From Brachybacterium aquaticum (GTDB taxonomy: Bacteria; Actinomycetota; Actinomycetes; Actinomycetales; Dermabacteraceae), in NCBI RefSeq assembly GCF_014204755.1, contig NZ_JACHLZ010000001.1, forward strand, positions 2,170,001-2,234,000: a DNA stretch of 64,000 bases. The letters run 5' to 3'. The notes below the pieces were generated by a model, which worked only from the letters and a program-made list of their open reading frames with translations, was not told where the DNA came from and made no database searches. Numbering within the stretch: position 1 is the stretch's first letter; every line of letters begins with the position of its first letter. Below, piece after piece: positions 35,008 through 42,659 of the stretch. The position numbers were made by a program, and so were the translations under genes.

Positions 35008-36624
35008 TCACTCGGCGTCGGTCGCCTCAGCGGCCTCGTCCTCGGACGTCTCGGCAGCCTTCTTCGCCGGAGCCTTGCGGGCGGGGGCCTTCTTGGCCGG
35101 AGCCTTGCGGGCCGGGGCCTTCTTGGCGGGAGCCTTCTCCTCGGCGGCCTCGTCGGCCGGAGCCTCGGCAGCGGCCTCGTCGGCCTTCTCCGCGTCGGCC
35201 TCGGCGGTGTCGTCGGCCGCAGCGGCCTTCTTGGCCGGAGCCTTCTTCGCCGGCGCCTTCTTGGCGGGGGCCTTCTTCGCCGGAGCCTTCTTGGCCGGAG
35301 CCTTCTCCTCGGCGTCCTCGGAGGACTCAGCGGCCTCGTCGGACTCCTCGGCGGCCGGGGTCAGGCCCAGGTCGAGCACGTCGCCGGCGGCGTTCTTCAC
35401 GGTCACGTCCGCGAGCACCACGTCCAGGGCCTTGGAGCGCTGGACCTCGGAGAAGATCTGCTCGAGCTGACCGGACTGGGCGAGCATCTGCATGAGCTGG
35501 TTGGGCTCGATGCCGTACTGCGCCGAGAGCTGGGTCATGTAGCTCATGAGGTCGTTCTGGTCGACGTCGACCTGGCGGGTGCCGTTGATCTCGTCGAGCA
35601 GGAACTGGGCGCGGATCGCCTTGACGGTGTCCTCGCGGATCTCCTCGCCGTGCGGGTCGCCGGCCTCCTTGCCCTCGTTCTGCAGGTGGGTGAGGATCTC
35701 GTCCTCCACCAGCTGGTCGGGGATGGGGATCTCGACCTCGTCGAGGAGCTTCTCGAGCAGGGCGTTGCGGGCCAGGGCCACGCGGTTGCCCTCAGCGTCC
35801 TTGGCGGCCTGGACCTTCAGGTCCTCCTTGAGCTCGTCGATGGTGTCGAACTCGGAGGCCATCTCGGCGAACTCGTCGTCGGCCTCGGGCAGCTCGCGGA
35901 CCTTGACGGACTGCGCGGTGACCTTGACCTGGGCCTCCTCGCCGGCGCGGTCGCCACCGGCCAGCTTGGACGCGAAGGTGGTCGTCTCGCCGGCGGACAG
36001 GCCGATCAGGGCCTCGTCCAGGCCCTCGAGCATGTTGCCCTCGCCGATCTGGTAGGAGACGCCCTCGACGGACTCGATCTCCTCGTCCTCGATAGTGGCG
36101 GTCATGTCGATCGAGACGAAGTCGCCGTCCTCGGCGGGGCGGTCCACGCCCACCAGGGTGCCGAAGCGCTCGCGCAGCTCGTTCAGGCGCACCTCGACCG
36201 CGTCGTCGTCGACCGAGGGCTCCTCGATCTCGACCTCGACGTCGGAGAACTCGGGCAGCGCGATCTCGGGGCGCACGTCCTGCTCGACGGTGAACTGGAG
36301 GCTGCCGTCCTCGGAGCCGTCCAGGCCGGGGACCTCGGTGACCTCGACCTCGGGGCGACCCACGGGCTTCAGCTCCGCCTCGGCGGCGGCCTGCTGGTAG
36401 AAGTCGGGCAGGGAGTCGTTGACGGCCTCCTGCATGATCGCGGGGCGGCCGAAGCGCTGCTCGACGAGCTTGGAGGGGACCTTGCCCTTGCGGAAGCCGG
36501 GGATCTGCACCTGATCGGCGATCTTCTTGGTGGCGGCCTCGACGGCGGGCTTCAGCTCGTCGAAGGGCACCTCGACGGTGAGCTTCACCCGGGTGGGGCT
36601 GAGCTTCTCGGACTCGGTCTTCAC
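35008..36624 (-). CDS. tig: Trigger factor with lysine/alanine-rich tail
   Basis: 538 residues. Ribosome-binding N-domain with the signature G-F-R-K-G-K-V-P near 43-50, FKBP-like PPIase domain (~160-245, D-G-D-F-V-S-I-D) and helical chaperone domain to ~430. It binds the ribosome exit tunnel and folds nascent chains. The last ~110 residues are an unusual tail of A-P-A-K-K and A-P-A-R-K repeats in two blocks around an acidic D/E/A stretch, resembling actinobacterial histone-like tails. Normal trigger factors are about 430-460 residues. Terminator and tRNA-Pro lie on either side. Confidence 0.93.
   Translation of the reverse strand: MKTESEKLSPTRVKLTVEVPFDELKPAVEAATKKIADQVQIPGFRKGKVPSKLVEQRFGRPAIMQEAVNDSLPDFYQQAAAEAELKPVGRPEVEVTEVPGLDGSEDGSLQFTVEQDVRPEIALPEFSDVEVEIEEPSVDDDAVEVRLNELRERFGTLVGVDRPAEDGDFVSIDMTATIEDEEIESVEGVSYQIGEGNMLEGLDEALIGLSAGETTTFASKLAGGDRAGEEAQVKVTAQSVKVRELPEADDEFAEMASEFDTIDELKEDLKVQAAKDAEGNRVALARNALLEKLLDEVEIPIPDQLVEDEILTHLQNEGKEAGDPHGEEIREDTVKAIRAQFLLDEINGTRQVDVDQNDLMSYMTQLSAQYGIEPNQLMQMLAQSGQLEQIFSEVQRSKALDVVLADVTVKNAAGDVLDLGLTPAAEESDEAAESSEDAEEKAPAKKAPAKKAPAKKAPAKKAPAKKAAAADDTAEADAEKADEAAAEAPADEAAEEKAPAKKAPARKAPAKKAPARKAPAKKAAETSEDEAAEATDAE
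35056..35309. repeat. Coding repeats (AKKAP/ARKAP) in the tig tail
   Basis: Two clusters of a 15-bp unit near GCCTTCTTGGCCGGA (minus strand A-P-A-K-K): roughly 35056-35135 and 35220-35309, separated by an acidic segment. In-frame units allow length variation without frameshift. Confidence 0.8.
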
Positions 36625-36710
36625 TGGTCAGGTCTCCCTGTGGATGGACAGCAGATGGACGTTCTCGGGTGGCGCCCCGGAGCTCGCGCGGTGGCGACCC
36701 GGTGGCGGAG

Positions 36711-36784
36711 TCGGGGTGACAGGATTTGAACCTGCGACTTCCCGCTCCCAAAGCGGGTGCTCTACCAAGCTGAGCTACACCCCG
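36711..36784 (-). tRNA. tRNA-Pro (UGG anticodon)
   Basis: 74 nt. Acceptor CGGGGTG/CACCCCG, D-arm GCTCAGCTTGGTAGAGC, anticodon stem CCCGC/GCGGG with loop TTTGGGA (TGG), T-arm with GTTCAAATC. Discriminator A; CCA is not encoded. Confidence 0.95.
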
Positions 36785-36931
36785 GAGGGCAACCCAGGGG
36801 ATATTACCCGTTCCCCCTGCGCGACGGCGGGATGGGACCGGACGCCTGTGAGCAGATGCATGTCGTCTGGCCCACGTATGGCCCGCGGGGAATGTGCTCC
36901 TGCGCCCTGATCTGGTTCAATGGGGCGGCAC

Positions 36932-37005
36932 GCGGGCGTAGCTCAATGGTAGAGCCTCAGTCTTCCAAACTGATTACGCGGGTTCGATTCCCGTCGCCCG
37001 CTCCA
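36932..37005 (+). tRNA. tRNA-Gly (UCC anticodon)
   Basis: 74 nt including encoded CCA. Acceptor GCGGGCG/CGCCCGC, anticodon stem CAGT/ACTG with loop containing TTCCAA (TCC), T-arm GCGGGTTCGATTCCCGT. Followed by a strong terminator. Confidence 0.95.
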
Positions 37006-37020
37006 GCATCATTGCAAGTC

Positions 37021-37052
37021 AGGGCCCTGCTCCTCGCGAGGAGCAGGGCCCT
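37021..37052 (+). terminator. Rho-independent terminator after tRNA-Gly
   Basis: Perfect 32-base palindrome: AGGGCCCTGCTCCTCG followed directly by its complement, then TTTCCC. Sixteen pairs. Confidence 0.85.
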
Positions 37053-37097
37053 TTCCCTGTGCCGGGAGGCGTCGAGCGGTGCCGACGCGCCTGAGGC

Positions 37098-37565
37098 TCA
37101 GCCTGCTGCGGTCCCACCCTCGACGGCCCGGCGCACCAGGAGGGCGATCCTGTCCGCCGCGGCATCGCCCACCTCGGTGACGGCGAAGGAGGCCGCCCAC
37201 ATGCTCCCCTCGTCCAGCTGTGCGACGGCGTTGAAGCGGATGCTGCTGTAGCGCTCCTCGAACTTCGAGGCCGGGGTGAAGAAGCACAGCACGTCGCCGT
37301 CCAGAGCCCAGGCCGGCATCCCGTACCAGGTGCGCGCATCCAGCTGCGGGGCGACGAGGGAGACGATCTCGTGCACCCGCGTCGCATCCCGCCGGTCCGC
37401 CTCGGGCAGGCCAGCGATCAACTCCTCGAGCTTGGCCCGGTCGCTCTCGCGCTTCTTGGCGCCCTTGCCCTGCGCCTTCTCGGCGCGCAGCTCCTCGGCG
37501 CGGGCGCGCATCGCCTCCTTCTCGGCGTCGCTGAAGGTGCCGGAGGTGTGGTCGTCGGTGCTCAT
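37098..37565 (-). CDS. DUF1801 (YdhG-like) domain protein
   Basis: 155 residues from ATG 37565. The first ~55 residues are charged (E-K-E-A-M-R-A-R-A-E-E-L-R). The DUF1801 core follows, with W-Y-G-M-P-A-W-A-L-D-G-D-V-L-C-F-F-T-P and R-F-N-A-V-A-Q-L. The family includes the iron-chaperone-like Fra/YdhG proteins; function here is not established. AGGACAGGG lies just upstream of the ATG. The same frame is open all the way back into the methyltransferase-AraC gene, so it may also be made as the tail of a longer product. Confidence 0.75.
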   Translation of the reverse strand: MSTDDHTSGTFSDAEKEAMRARAEELRAEKAQGKGAKKRESDRAKLEELIAGLPEADRRDATRVHEIVSLVAPQLDARTWYGMPAWALDGDVLCFFTPASKFEERYSSIRFNAVAQLDEGSMWAASFAVTEVGDAAADRIALLVRRAVEGGTAAG

Positions 37566-39113
37566 GGATCCCTGTCCTGATCGGTGCGGTGCAAAGGTCG
37601 CGGTGCGGTGACGGATCAGGACTGGGCCTGCTGGATGCGGACCATGTTCCCCGCAGGGTCCCGCACCGCGCAGTCGCGGATGCCGTAGTCCTGGTCGACC
37701 GGCTCCTGCACGATCTCGGCGCCGGCGGCCTCGAGCGCCGCGAAGGTCACGTCGAGGTCTGCGGAGCCGAGGACGTCCCGGTAGAAGGCGAGGGAGGCCT
37801 CGGGGTCGGTGTGCGGGAGGAAGCTGGAGTGGATGGTCAGTGCGGGCGATGTCGTGGTCATGCACCCCACGCGAGGAGCCTTCCGCGCGCGGTGCTTCTC
37901 GATTCCTGACCGGCCTGGTGACCTTCCGGGCGATGCACGGCGGCATCGTGTCCAGCACCTCGGCGCCGTGCTCGCGGTAGGCGCTCGGAGAGACGCCCAC
38001 CAGCTCCTTGAACCGGGTGCTGAAGGTGCGCAGCGACGAGAAGCCGACGTCCATGCAGATCCTGGTGACGGAGCGGTCGGCGGTGCGCAGCAGCGTCATC
38101 GCCCGCTCCACCCGCCGGGTCATGAGATAGGAGTAGGGCGGCTCCCCGTACTCCTCGCGGAAGCGTCGGCTGAGGTGCCCGGCGGAGAGGTGCACGCCCG
38201 CGGCGAGCGCCTCGACATCCAGGGGCACGTGGTGCTCGCGGTCGATCTGGTCCCGCACCCGGCGCAGGAGCAAGAGGTCCGGGGCGGGCGCGGTCGCGCG
38301 GGCGGGGACCCTCCTCAGGCGCAGCAGGGCGGTGGCACCGTCGTCGCCCTCGATCACGTCGGCCGACGGGCGCTCCGTCGCGGGGAGGGCCGCGACGAGG
38401 TCGAGGGCGGCCATGGCCTGGTCGCGGTGCATCTCCAGGAGCATCACCCCGTCCGCGGTCAGGTGCGCGGCGGCACCGTCGAGCATCCGGCGTACGTGGT
38501 CGAGGCCGTCCTCGCCGCCGAGCAGCGCCGTGAGCGGTTTGTGCTCGCGCGCCTCCCGGGGCATGAGCCGCAGCTGATCGTCGGGGACGTAGGGCGGCAC
38601 GGCGGCGATCACGTCGAAGCGGGGCGGGTGCGGGGGCAGCGCCACCCAGCCGTCGCCGTGGTGGAGGGTCGCCTCCTCGGGCAGGTTCCGTCGGGCACAG
38701 TCCAGGGCGCGCTCGTCGAGCTCGGCGGCGTGCACGTGGGCGCTGGGGAGACGGCGGGCCAGGTGTGCGGCGACCGGGGCGACCCCGGCGTACATCTCGA
38801 GCACGACCGGGCGGGGTCGGGTGCGGGCCTCGCGCAGCGCTTCGCGCATCAGCAGCGCGGTGCGCTGCCGGGGGACGAACACGCCGGGGGCGACGACGAG
38901 CTGCTCCCCCGCGAGGTCCACGTGCCCGACGACCTGCTCGAGGAACTCCCCCGCGCAGCGCCGGGCGGTCCACTCCTCCAGCTCGGCCTCGTCGCGGGCG
39001 GCGCCGCGCAGCACCTGCGCCTCCTCCTCGGCGGCCACGCAGCCCGCGGCGCGCAGGCGTGCGACCAGGGCGTCGCCGTAAGGCCCGCTCGCGTCGTCCT
39101 CGATCTCGCGCAT
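37098..39113 (-). CDS. PrmC-like methyltransferase fused to AraC DNA-binding domain, reading through into DUF1801
   Basis: A continuous 671-codon frame from ATG 39113. Residues 1-275: a class I methyltransferase like the PrmC/HemK-related group (V-L-E-M-Y-A-G-V-A-P-V SAM loop, V-P-P-Y in place of N-P-P-Y, R-E-H-K-P-L-T-A-L-L-G-G-E-D-G-L). Residues ~277-390: AraC helix-turn-helix (L-S-A-G-H-L-S-R-R-F-R; V-G-F-S-S-L-R-T-F). After ~415 the frame passes through the VOC gene out of register and enters DUF1801 in frame. One extra G in the run at 37865-37868 would put a TGA over the VOC ATG, so a one-base deletion is likely. The natural end is probably near 37860. Confidence 0.6.
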   Translation of the reverse strand: MREIEDDASGPYGDALVARLRAAGCVAAEEEAQVLRGAARDEAELEEWTARRCAGEFLEQVVGHVDLAGEQLVVAPGVFVPRQRTALLMREALREARTRPRPVVLEMYAGVAPVAAHLARRLPSAHVHAAELDERALDCARRNLPEEATLHHGDGWVALPPHPPRFDVIAAVPPYVPDDQLRLMPREAREHKPLTALLGGEDGLDHVRRMLDGAAAHLTADGVMLLEMHRDQAMAALDLVAALPATERPSADVIEGDDGATALLRLRRVPARATAPAPDLLLLRRVRDQIDREHHVPLDVEALAAGVHLSAGHLSRRFREEYGEPPYSYLMTRRVERAMTLLRTADRSVTRICMDVGFSSLRTFSTRFKELVGVSPSAYREHGAEVLDTMPPCIARKVTRPVRNREAPRAEGSSRGVHDHDIARTDHPLQLPPAHRPRGLPRLLPGRPRLRRPRRDLRGARGRRRRDRAGAGRPGLRHPRLRGAGPCGEHGPHPAGPVLIRHRTATFAPHRSGQGSMSTDDHTSGTFSDAEKEAMRARAEELRAEKAQGKGAKKRESDRAKLEELIAGLPEADRRDATRVHEIVSLVAPQLDARTWYGMPAWALDGDVLCFFTPASKFEERYSSIRFNAVAQLDEGSMWAASFAVTEVGDAAADRIALLVRRAVEGGTAAG
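37616..37861 (-). pseudogene. VOC (glyoxalase-like) protein with internal deletion
   Basis: 81 codons from ATG 37861. The start (S-S-F-L-P-H-T-D-P-E-A-S-L-A-F-Y-R-D-V-L-G) and end (F-A-A-L-E-A-A-G-A-E-I-V-Q-E-P; R-D-P-A-G-N-M-V-R-I) of a VOC domain are present. The central strands that normally lie between them (~40 residues) are missing, and the join is in frame. A normal VOC protein is ~120-130 residues. It probably cannot form the beta-alpha-beta-beta-beta metal site. It lies between DUF1801 and the AraC fusion in another frame. Confidence 0.6.
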
Positions 39114-39178
39114 CGTCCCAGTGTCCCCTCCACAGGGCGGGCGCGCAGGATCCGACGGGCGAGACGGGACGGGGGCCT

Positions 39179-39192
39179 CCGTCGGCCGATGG
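39179..39192. repeat. Intergenic palindrome CCGTCGGCCGATGG
   Basis: Near-perfect 14-bp palindrome (one mismatch) in the 147-bp gap between the divergent AraC-fusion and ada-alkA genes. The same core occurs at 47157 and 59351. Confidence 0.5.
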
Positions 39193-39260
39193 TCCCGCCG
39201 CCGGGCCGCGATGACCGGATCCCGCTGGTGCCCCAGGCCGCGAGGGGGTTCACTGGAGCC

Positions 39261-40907
39261 ATGACAGCGATGACCGACGACGAGCGCTATGCCGCGATCC
39301 GGGCGCGGGACACCCGGTTCGACGGCATGTTCTTCACGTGCGTGCGCTCGACGGGCATCTTCTGCCGCCCCTCCTGCCCGGCACGGACCCCGCGGCGGGA
39401 CGGGGTCGAGTTCGTCCCGTCGGCCGCCGCGGCCGTCGCCGCCGGGTACCGGGCGTGCAAGCGCTGCGGGCCGACGGCCCCGCCCGGCAGTCCGGACGCG
39501 GATCCGGCCGGCACCCTCGCCGGGCGGGCGCTGCGCCTGATCGAGCAGGGCGCACTGGACGAGCACGGGAGCGTCCCGGCTCTCGCCCGGCGCCTCGCCG
39601 TGTCGGAGCGGACCCTGCACCGGGCGCTGGTGGACCGGACCGGTGCGGGTGCCCTCGCCCATGCCCGGCTGCGCCGGGCGCGACGGGCCCACGAGCTGGT
39701 CGCAGGCTCCGACGTGCCGCTCGCGACGGTCGCGCACGCGGCGGGCTTCGGCTCCGAGCGTCAGTTCCACGACACCTTCTCCCGCATCTACGGCCACGCA
39801 CCCTCGGTGGTGCGCGAGCGGGCCCGGCGGGCCGCGGCGCCCGAGGACCGGGCATCGGCCGACCGGGCGCGGGCCGGGGGCTCCGCGAGCCCCGGATCCG
39901 ACGGGGCAGTGCTCACCGCACGCCTGGCGGTGCGGCGCCCCTTCGACGGCGCCGGGCTCGCGGACTGGTTGGCGCACCGCGCCGTGGAGGGGGTGGAGAG
40001 CCTCGAGGACCTGCGGTGGACGCGGGCGCTGAGCCTGCCCCACGGTCCTGCACTCGCCCAGGTGGACCTCGCCGCCGACGGTCCGCTGCCGCTGACCCTG
40101 CACCTCGCCGACCTGCGCGACCATGCCGCCGCGATCGCGCTGTTGCGCCGCCTGCTGGACCTCGACGCGGATCCCGTCGGCATCGACGAGGGCCTCGCAG
40201 GCACCTCCCCCGCCCTCGCCGGCCTGGTCGCGGACCGGCCCGGGGTGCGCCTGCCCGGCCTGCCGGACCTCGGCGAGGCGCTGTTGTGGGCGATCACGGG
40301 ACAGCAGATCACCACCGCCCAGGCGCGCGAGCAGATCACCCGCGCCACCGACCTGCACACCGAGGAGCTGCCCGCGGGGATGCGAAGTGCAGGGGTGCAC
40401 CGCCTGCCGGTGGACCCCGTCCTCGCCGCCGCATCGGCGGCGGAGTGGTTCCGCGGCCCCGGCGCCCGCCGCGAGGCACTGGCCGTCGCGGTCCCTGCGG
40501 CGCAGGCGCTGGATCCGACCCTGCCGGTCGGTGCGCTGCGCGAGGAGCTGCTGGCTCTGCGCGGCGTGGGCCCGTGGACCGCGGACTATGCGCTGCTGCG
40601 CACCGTGCGGGCCGTGGACCTCTCCCCCGCGAGGGACGCGGCCCTGCTCGCCGCCGCCCGCGACCTGGGCCTCGCCGAGGACCACCCCGGGCTCCAGGCG
40701 TCGCTGGCCGCCGCCTCGCCGTGGCGGTCCTACGCGACGCTGCACCTGTGGCACCACCAGGCCTCGCTGCGCGGCGACCGTCGGCCGCACCCTGCCCCTC
40801 GCACCGGCAGCACCGATCGCACCAACCACATCGACCGCGCAGACCGAAGAGTCCGCACCGACCTCCCACCCCGCACCGACCTCCCCGAGGAAGGACCTCG
40901 CCCATGA
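39261..40907 (+). CDS. Ada metal-binding / AraC / AlkA DNA-3-methyladenine glycosylase hybrid
   Basis: 548 residues in three parts. Residues ~5-75: Ada N-terminal zinc domain with C35, C39, C66 and C69 (G-I-F-C-R-P-S-C; C-K-R-C), whose Cys accepts methyl groups from DNA phosphotriesters. Residues ~85-195: AraC helix-turn-helix, making it methyl-activated. Residues ~215-500: AlkA N-domain and HhH glycosylase with L-R-G-V-G-P-W-T-A-D-Y and an Asp in S-P-A-R-D-A-A. It senses and excises alkylated bases. A ~50-residue His/Arg/Pro-rich tail is odd. Stop overlaps ogt in ATGA. Confidence 0.92.
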   Translation: MTAMTDDERYAAIRARDTRFDGMFFTCVRSTGIFCRPSCPARTPRRDGVEFVPSAAAAVAAGYRACKRCGPTAPPGSPDADPAGTLAGRALRLIEQGALDEHGSVPALARRLAVSERTLHRALVDRTGAGALAHARLRRARRAHELVAGSDVPLATVAHAAGFGSERQFHDTFSRIYGHAPSVVRERARRAAAPEDRASADRARAGGSASPGSDGAVLTARLAVRRPFDGAGLADWLAHRAVEGVESLEDLRWTRALSLPHGPALAQVDLAADGPLPLTLHLADLRDHAAAIALLRRLLDLDADPVGIDEGLAGTSPALAGLVADRPGVRLPGLPDLGEALLWAITGQQITTAQAREQITRATDLHTEELPAGMRSAGVHRLPVDPVLAAASAAEWFRGPGARREALAVAVPAAQALDPTLPVGALREELLALRGVGPWTADYALLRTVRAVDLSPARDAALLAAARDLGLAEDHPGLQASLAAASPWRSYATLHLWHHQASLRGDRRPHPAPRTGSTDRTNHIDRADRRVRTDLPPRTDLPEEGPRP

Positions 40908-41407
40908 CCCCCACCACCGCCCCGCGCCACCGCTGGGTGACCACCCCGCTCGGCGACTACGTGCTGGCCGCCGAGGGCGAGGCCCTCACCGGCGTGTGGC
41001 GTCGCGACCAGTCCCATCCGCCGCGCCCGGAGCGCCTGGGCGAGGCGGCGGGCGGGACCGACCCGCTGCTGGATACGGCGGAGCGCCAGCTGCTCGCCTA
41101 CCTCGCCGGCGAGCGCGAGGACTTCGACCTGCCGCTGGCCCCGCACGGCACCGACTTCCAGCAGGAGGTGTGGCGCCTGCTGCGCGCCATCCCGCGCGGG
41201 GAGACCACCACCTACGGCGGGATCGCGCGGGAGCTCGGCCGGCCCCGGGCCTCCCAGGCGGTCGGCGCGGCCGTCGGGCGCAATCCGCTGTCGATCGTGG
41301 TGCCCTGCCACCGGGTCCTCGCCGCGGACGGCGCGATGACCGGGTACGCCGGCGGGATCGAGACGAAACAGGCACTGCTGCTCCTCGAGGGCGCCGCCCT
41401 CGCGTGA
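40904..41407 (+). CDS. ogt: Methylated-DNA--protein-cysteine methyltransferase
   Basis: 167 residues. A suicide enzyme that removes O6-alkyl groups from guanine. The acceptor motif is I-V-V-P-C-H-R-V, preceded by the helix-turn-helix region G-E-T-T-T-Y-G-G-I-A-R-E-L-G and the Asn-hinge G-R-N-P. It is translationally coupled to the ada-alkA gene, forming a two-gene adaptive alkylation-repair operon. Confidence 0.95.
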   Translation: MTPTTAPRHRWVTTPLGDYVLAAEGEALTGVWRRDQSHPPRPERLGEAAGGTDPLLDTAERQLLAYLAGEREDFDLPLAPHGTDFQQEVWRLLRAIPRGETTTYGGIARELGRPRASQAVGAAVGRNPLSIVVPCHRVLAADGAMTGYAGGIETKQALLLLEGAALA

Positions 41408-41419
41408 CACGATGGAGCG

Positions 41420-42631
41420 ATGACCACGCCCCCGATGACCGCCCCGTTCCGCTTCCCCGTCGCCGCCCGCTACGCCGGGATGGAGTCCTCGCCGCTGAAG
41501 GACATCTTCGCGATGGCCGCGCTCGAGGGCGTCGTCTCCTTCGCCGGCGGCATCCCCGACCCGGAGCTGTTCGCGCTCGAGGACGTCACCGCCTGCTACG
41601 ACTGGGTGCTCTCCCATCAGGGGCACCGCGCCCTGCAGTACGGGGTCAGCGAGGGCGAGATCGAGCTGCGCGAGCAGGCGGCGCGCCGGCTGTCCCGCGA
41701 CCTGCCCACCGACGCCTCGCAGATCCGGGTCACGTCCGGCTCGCAGGAGGGGCTGTTCGTCGTCGCCCAGGCCCTGCTCGAGCCCGGTGACGTGGTGCTC
41801 GTGGAGTCCCCGACCTACCTCGCCGCGGTGCAGGCCTTCTCGGTGCACGGCGCGCGGATGATCGGCGTGGACACCGACGACGACGGCGTGATCGCGGAGG
41901 CGCTCGAGGAGGCGATCCGCACCCATCACCCCAAGATGGTCTACCTGATCCCCACCTTCCAGAACCCCACCGGGCGCACCATGCCGATCGAGCGGCGCCG
42001 CGCTGTCGCGGACGTGCTGCTGCGCACCGGGGTGCCGCTGATCGAGGACGACCCCTACGGGGCGCTGAGCTTCACCGGCAGCACCTGGGCACCGATCGCG
42101 GCGCTGCCCGGGATGGGCGAGCGCACCATCCTGCTGAACTCGATGAGCAAGCTGATGAGCCCCGGCGTGCGGATCGGCTGGATGCGGGCCGAGGGCGCGA
42201 TCCTGGACACCCTGGCGGTGGCGAAGGCCGCGATCTCCATGCAGTCCTCCGTGGTGGACCAGCTGACGGTCGCCCGGTACCTCGAGACCGCGGACCTCGA
42301 CGGGCACGTCGCGACGGTCAGCGGGATCTACCGCGAGCGCCGCGATGCGATGGCCCGCGCGATCGCCCCGATCCTGCCGGGGGGCGCGCACGTCACCCAC
42401 CCCGAGGGCGGCATGTTCCTGTGGGCGGCGCTCGGCGAGGGCTACGACGCCCAGGAGATGCTCCCCGCGGCCGTCGACGCCGGCGTCGCCTACCTGCCGG
42501 GCTGGTCCTTCTTCGCCGACAACCCCGACCGCTCCACGATGCGGCTGAGCTTCGTCACCCACTCCCCCGAGGTCATCGAGGACGCGATCGGGCGGCTCGG
42601 CGAGGTCATCGCCGCGCATCCTCGCGACTGA
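41420..42631 (+). CDS. PLP-dependent aminotransferase, class I/II (2-aminoadipate/AroH-like)
   Basis: 403 residues. Fold-type I aminotransferase: L-Q-Y-G-V-S-E-G near 75, F-Q-N-P-T-G near 175, E-D-D-P-Y-G near 210 (Asp/Tyr contacting PLP), and the Schiff-base Lys in N-S-M-S-K-L-M-S-P-G-V-R-I-G-W near 250. It resembles the LysN/ArAT subgroup that also includes MocR-type domains, but no DNA-binding domain is present. Substrate not certain. ATG 41420 has CACGAT six bases upstream, consistent with a leaderless start 12 bases after ogt. Confidence 0.9.
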   Translation: MTTPPMTAPFRFPVAARYAGMESSPLKDIFAMAALEGVVSFAGGIPDPELFALEDVTACYDWVLSHQGHRALQYGVSEGEIELREQAARRLSRDLPTDASQIRVTSGSQEGLFVVAQALLEPGDVVLVESPTYLAAVQAFSVHGARMIGVDTDDDGVIAEALEEAIRTHHPKMVYLIPTFQNPTGRTMPIERRRAVADVLLRTGVPLIEDDPYGALSFTGSTWAPIAALPGMGERTILLNSMSKLMSPGVRIGWMRAEGAILDTLAVAKAAISMQSSVVDQLTVARYLETADLDGHVATVSGIYRERRDAMARAIAPILPGGAHVTHPEGGMFLWAALGEGYDAQEMLPAAVDAGVAYLPGWSFFADNPDRSTMRLSFVTHSPEVIEDAIGRLGEVIAAHPRD

Positions 42632-42659
42632 ACCGACGGGCCGACGGGCGGCGCCCGGG

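Noticed and set aside
37809..39260. Upstream extension of the ada-alkA frame
   Set aside because: Antisense to the methyltransferase-AraC gene; the Ada domain begins at ATG 39261.
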